DNA of 64,000 nucleotides from JASHVB01 sp963780805 (lineage in GTDB: Bacteria; Pseudomonadota; Alphaproteobacteria; Acetobacterales; Acetobacteraceae): NCBI GenBank assembly GCA_963780805.1, contig CAWADP010000006.1, positions 930,001 to 994,000 of the forward strand. The letters are read 5' to 3'. Shown here piece by piece: positions 61,051 to 64,000 of this stretch. The notes below the pieces were generated by a model that saw only the letters and a list, made by a program, of their open reading frames with translations, had not been told where the DNA came from and did not search any database. Position 1 is the first letter of the stretch, and every line of letters starts with the position of its first letter. The translations under genes were made by a program, and so were the position numbers.

Positions 61051-62982
61051 TTACAGGAAGCCAGTGCTGAGCCAGGGCACTGCCGCGACGACGATCAGGC
61101 CGGCCAGCACCGCGAGCAGATAGGGCCAGATGCGCCGCATCGCTGTGTCAGGCGACACGCGGCCGATGGCGCAGGCGGCGTAGTAGCCGACGCCGAACGG
61201 CGGGGCGAACAGACCGATGCCCATGGCCAGGATCACGACCATCGCGTAGTGCACTTCGTTGATGCCCACCGCGCGCGCCGAGGGAAACAGCAGCGGACCG
61301 AACAAGACGATGGCGGGGATGCCTTCCAGCACGCTGCCGAGCACGACGAAGGCCAGGATCGATGCCGCCATGAACCCGATCGGGCCGCCGGGCATCGACG
61401 CCATCGCCTGCGCCAGCTCGCGTGAGAAGCCGGACTGCGTCAGCGCCCAGGCCATCCCGGTCGCGGTGCCGATAATCAGCAGGATGGCGCCGGACAGCGC
61501 CGCGGTTTCCACCAACATCGGATACAGGCGGCGCCAAGGGAATTGGCGATAGACCAGCAATCCGACCACCGCCGCATAGACGATGCCGATGGTGGAGACT
61601 TCGGTGGCGGTGGCGATGCCCTCGATCACCGCGGTGCGGATCACCACCGGCAGCACCAAGGCGGGTAACGCCACGACGAAGGCGCGTGCCACCGTGGAGA
61701 TGGGTGGTCGGCGCACGCCGGACAGGTCCTCGCGGCGGCTGCGCCAGCGGGCGATCAGCGCCAGCGCGAGGGCCAACACCGCGGCCGGCAGGAGGCCGCC
61801 GGTGAACAGCGCGGCGATGGACACGCCGGTGACGGAGCCGATGGTGATCAGCACCAGCGATGGCGGGATCGTCTCGCTCATCGCGCCGGAGGCGGCCAGG
61901 AGCGAGACAAGTTCGCCCGTGTTGGCGCCGCGGCGTTTCATTTCGGGGAACAGGACCGGCGCGACCGCGGCCATGTCGGCGGCTTTGGAACCGGAGATGC
62001 CGGACACCAGGTACATCGCGCCGAGCAAGACGTAGTTCATGCCGCCGCGCACATGGCCGAGCAAGGCGGCGAGGAAGGCCACCATGGCACGCGCCATGCC
62101 GGTGGCCTCGATCAGCAGGCCGAGGAAGACGAACAACGGGACGGCGAGCAGGATGAGATTGCTCATGCCCTCGTCCATGCGGGAGGCGACGACGGAGAGC
62201 GGGGTCGAAGTCAGCGTGGCGAGGTAGGCGAAGGTGGCGAGGCCGAAGGCGAAGCCTATTGGTATCGACAGGAGCACGCCGGCGCCGAGCAGAATGACAA
62301 AGAACAGGACGAGATTGAAATTGCCGAGCGTTTGGAGCGCGGGGGCGGCGAAATGCAGCACGGCGGCCAGACCGGCCGCGAGCACGACGCCGAAGCCGGC
62401 GTCCTTCCAACCGAGCAACCACAGCCGCGCCAGGGCGGTGGCCAGCATCATCGCCGCACCAACCGCCAATGCGGCGGCCCGATAGGTGTCATGCAGGCCG
62501 AGTGCCGGCGTCTGGATGAACCATTGGTCGGATGCGTAGTCCCACGCGGCGGGCAGCAGCATCAGCAGGAACACGGCGATGGCGGCGATGGCGAGCGCCT
62601 CGGTGCGGGCACGCGCCGCGGGTGTGAAGCCGCCGACGACGGCCGTGAGGCGCATGTGCTCCTGCCGCTGCAACGCGATGACGCTGCCGAGCATGGCGAG
62701 CCAGAGGAACAGGATGGAGGCGAGTTCGTCCGACCAGATCAACGGCGCCTGGAACACGTAGCGGGCGAGCACGCCGGCGAAGAGCACGACGACTTCCACC
62801 ACGACGAGGATCGCGGCAGGGATTTCGGCGGCGTAGCGGAGATAGAGATGGAGATTGAGATTAGAACTCCCCCTCCCCTTGAGGGCTTGGGGCGCGAAGC
62901 GGACCAAGGCTGGGGGGAGGGGGTTGGGGGCAGGAGAAACCGGGGGGAGGGGTGCGTTCAAGCGAAGGTCGGCGGCTCGCAC
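61051..62982 (-). CDS. TRAP transporter, fused DctQ-DctM membrane subunit
   Basis: Up to 643 residues: a four-helix DctQ domain (EIPAAILVVVEVVVLFAGVL, WSDELASILFLWLAML) then a twelve-helix DctM domain (NLILLAVPLFVFLGLLIEAT, GSKAADMAAVAPVLFPEMKR, GIGLFAPPFGVGYYAACAIG). Together with DctP it imports an organic acid using the Na+/H+ gradient. No ATG/GTG/TTG occurs between the palindromic element and the first helix. Translation must therefore start inside or before the element (GTG 62982, or TTG codons in it), giving a Pro-rich repeat-derived N-terminus. Confidence 0.88.
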   Translation of the reverse strand: MRAADLRLNAPLPPVSPAPNPLPPALVRFAPQALKGRGSSNLNLHLYLRYAAEIPAAILVVVEVVVLFAGVLARYVFQAPLIWSDELASILFLWLAMLGSVIALQRQEHMRLTAVVGGFTPAARARTEALAIAAIAVFLLMLLPAAWDYASDQWFIQTPALGLHDTYRAAALAVGAAMMLATALARLWLLGWKDAGFGVVLAAGLAAVLHFAAPALQTLGNFNLVLFFVILLGAGVLLSIPIGFAFGLATFAYLATLTSTPLSVVASRMDEGMSNLILLAVPLFVFLGLLIEATGMARAMVAFLAALLGHVRGGMNYVLLGAMYLVSGISGSKAADMAAVAPVLFPEMKRRGANTGELVSLLAASGAMSETIPPSLVLITIGSVTGVSIAALFTGGLLPAAVLALALALIARWRSRREDLSGVRRPPISTVARAFVVALPALVLPVVIRTAVIEGIATATEVSTIGIVYAAVVGLLVYRQFPWRRLYPMLVETAALSGAILLIIGTATGMAWALTQSGFSRELAQAMASMPGGPIGFMAASILAFVVLGSVLEGIPAIVLFGPLLFPSARAVGINEVHYAMVVILAMGIGLFAPPFGVGYYAACAIGRVSPDTAMRRIWPYLLAVLAGLIVVAAVPWLSTGFL

Positions 62983-63035
62983 CCCTCCCCCCGTCCTTGG
63001 TCCGCTTCGCGCCCCAAGCCCTCAACGGGAGGGGG
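62869..63035. repeat. 167-bp palindromic element at the dctP/dctQM junction
   Basis: Arms 62869-62922 and 62982-63035 are reverse complements with about three mismatches, core GGCTTGGGGCGCGAAGCGGA. It sits between dctP and dctQM and extends into the open frame of dctQM. Related to the element at 11991-12126. Confidence 0.85.
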
Positions 63036-63067
63036 TGTCCTGCTCCTCCGGGTCCGCGGCGCTGACG

Positions 63068-64000
63068 TCACGACAGGGTTCCGACCTCGTTTTGCAGAAT
63101 GCCCCAGGCCTGGTCGCCGTATTTCTTCTGCCACTCGGAATAGAATCCGGCCTTGCGCAGGGCGTCGCGGAACGCGGGCTTGTCGGCGTCGATGAACACC
63201 AGGCCCTTCGTCTTCAGCTCGGCGGTGACAGAATCGTTCAGTTTGGCAATATCGGCACGTTCGTCCAGCGCGGACTGGTTCAGCTCTCGCGCCACGATCT
63301 CCTGCACGTTCTTCGGCAGGCGGTTGAAGCTGCGGGCGTTGGCCAGCATCCAGAAGCCGTCCCACATATGGCTGGTCAGGCTGCAATACTTCTGCACTTC
63401 GTAAAGCTTGGCGATCTGGATCAGGCTGAGCGGGTTCTCCTGGCCCTCGGCGATTTTGGTTTGCAGCGCGGAATACACCTCGGAGAAGTTGATGCTGATC
63501 GGCGAGGCGCCGAGCGCCTGGAACATGCTGGTCCACAGCGGTGACACCGGCACGCGGATCTTGAACCCCTTCATGTCGGCGGGTTCCTTGATCGCGCGCG
63601 TGGAGCTGGTGATCTGGCGGAAGCCGTTGTCCCACATCTTGTCCATGGCGATCAGGCCGCGCTGGTCGATCTGCCCGCGCACATAGGTGCCGAGCTTGCC
63701 GTCCATCGCCTTCCACACCGTCGGATAGTCCTTGAAGGCGAAGCCGACGCCGTTGATGGAAGCCGCCGGCACCAGGATCGACAGGATCAGTCCGGACATG
63801 GTGAACAAGTCGATGGCGCCGGAACGAAGCTGCGACAGCATGTCGGTGTCGGACCCGAGCTGGTTGTTCGGGAAGAGCTGGATGTCCAGCCGGCCGTTGG
63901 TGGCCTGCTTGATGCGGTTGATCGCCTCCTGCTGGCGGACGGCCAGAGGGTGGGTAACCGGAACGTTGTTCGCCATCTTGTAGCTGAATTCGGCAGCATC
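63068..64000 (-). CDS. dctP: TRAP transporter substrate-binding protein DctP, partial
   Basis: At least 310 residues of a periplasmic binding protein, running off the right edge so the signal peptide is not seen. DctP-family marks: NNVPVTHPLAVRQQEAINRI, NGRLDIQLFPNNQLGSDTDM, MKGFKIRVPVSPLWTSMFQA with the substrate-contacting Arg, and NFSEVYSALQTKIAEGQENP. It is 85 bp upstream of dctQM in the same direction. The substrate class is organic acid by family; exact ligand unknown. Confidence 0.92.
   Translation of the reverse strand, partial: DAAEFSYKMANNVPVTHPLAVRQQEAINRIKQATNGRLDIQLFPNNQLGSDTDMLSQLRSGAIDLFTMSGLILSILVPAASINGVGFAFKDYPTVWKAMDGKLGTYVRGQIDQRGLIAMDKMWDNGFRQITSSTRAIKEPADMKGFKIRVPVSPLWTSMFQALGASPISINFSEVYSALQTKIAEGQENPLSLIQIAKLYEVQKYCSLTSHMWDGFWMLANARSFNRLPKNVQEIVARELNQSALDERADIAKLNDSVTAELKTKGLVFIDADKPAFRDALRKAGFYSEWQKKYGDQAWGILQNEVGTLS

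Overview
The window is GC-rich DNA from an alphaproteobacterium, most likely of the Acetobacteraceae/Rhodospirillales. That placement is inferred from the alphaproteobacterial complex I accessory gene (NDUFA12), the DUF2155 and argS-SPOR neighbourhoods, the divergent dgt/erpA pair, and several small proteins that look lineage-specific. It reads as ordinary chromosome with a few accessory modules. There is no rRNA, CRISPR array, intact transposase or replication origin; one tRNA gene (Gln, CTG) is present.

Layout. 1-2.3 kb: a broken AraC regulator, a carboxymuconolactone-decarboxylase remnant, a Rieske ferredoxin and a membrane protein. 2.7-6.9 kb: a two-gene P-loop ATPase plus TPR-repeat module, lying between two ~417-bp direct repeats that duplicate the promoter and 5' end of the gene at 6721. 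7.4-16.2 kb: nadC, a glyoxalase-like gene, a DUF2079 membrane protein, a SPOR protein and argS, separated by repeat-rich spacers. 16.5-25 kb: bfd-bfr behind a Fur-like palindrome, a lipid-desaturase-family protein, dgt/erpA, a cold-shock protein and an oxalate/formate-type MFS transporter. 24.9-33 kb: one leftward operon encoding a membrane complex related to hydrogenase-4/formate hydrogenlyase and complex I (C-E-F-G-HI-B order), followed by a fluoride channel and a DUF190 protein. Its large subunit lacks the cysteines that hold the NiFe centre, so it is an energy-converting-hydrogenase-related (Ehr-type) complex, not a hydrogenase. 33.7-38.1 kb: rmlBACD (dTDP-L-rhamnose) and a SYLF-domain protein, all broken by many single-base frameshifts. 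38.2-43 kb: tRNA-Gln, small orphan genes, a structured leader with an intrinsic terminator, an S24/LexA-like repressor, a DUF1194 protein and a glutathionyl-hydroquinone reductase. 43.3-52 kb: a DUF255 thioredoxin-fold protein, a four-gene polysaccharide set (two GT2, a sugar-phosphate transferase, GtrA), an extradiol-dioxygenase-like VOC protein and a HAD hydrolase. 52-55 kb: a coupled operon NDUFA12-mlaD-small protein-DUF2155-otsB. 55-64 kb: a PaeR7I-like restriction-modification remnant, an MHS-type transporter, a TSCPD (NrdJ C-terminal-like) protein carrying an 18-bp minisatellite, and a TRAP transporter (dctQM fusion and dctP).

Two general points. Intergenic spacers are full of long inverted repeats of several families. 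Single-base frameshifts are common: scattered ones often sit at G-runs or an A-run and look like base-calling or assembly errors, but about 17 lie between 34.38 and 37.94 kb, so gene integrity there should not be trusted without raw reads.
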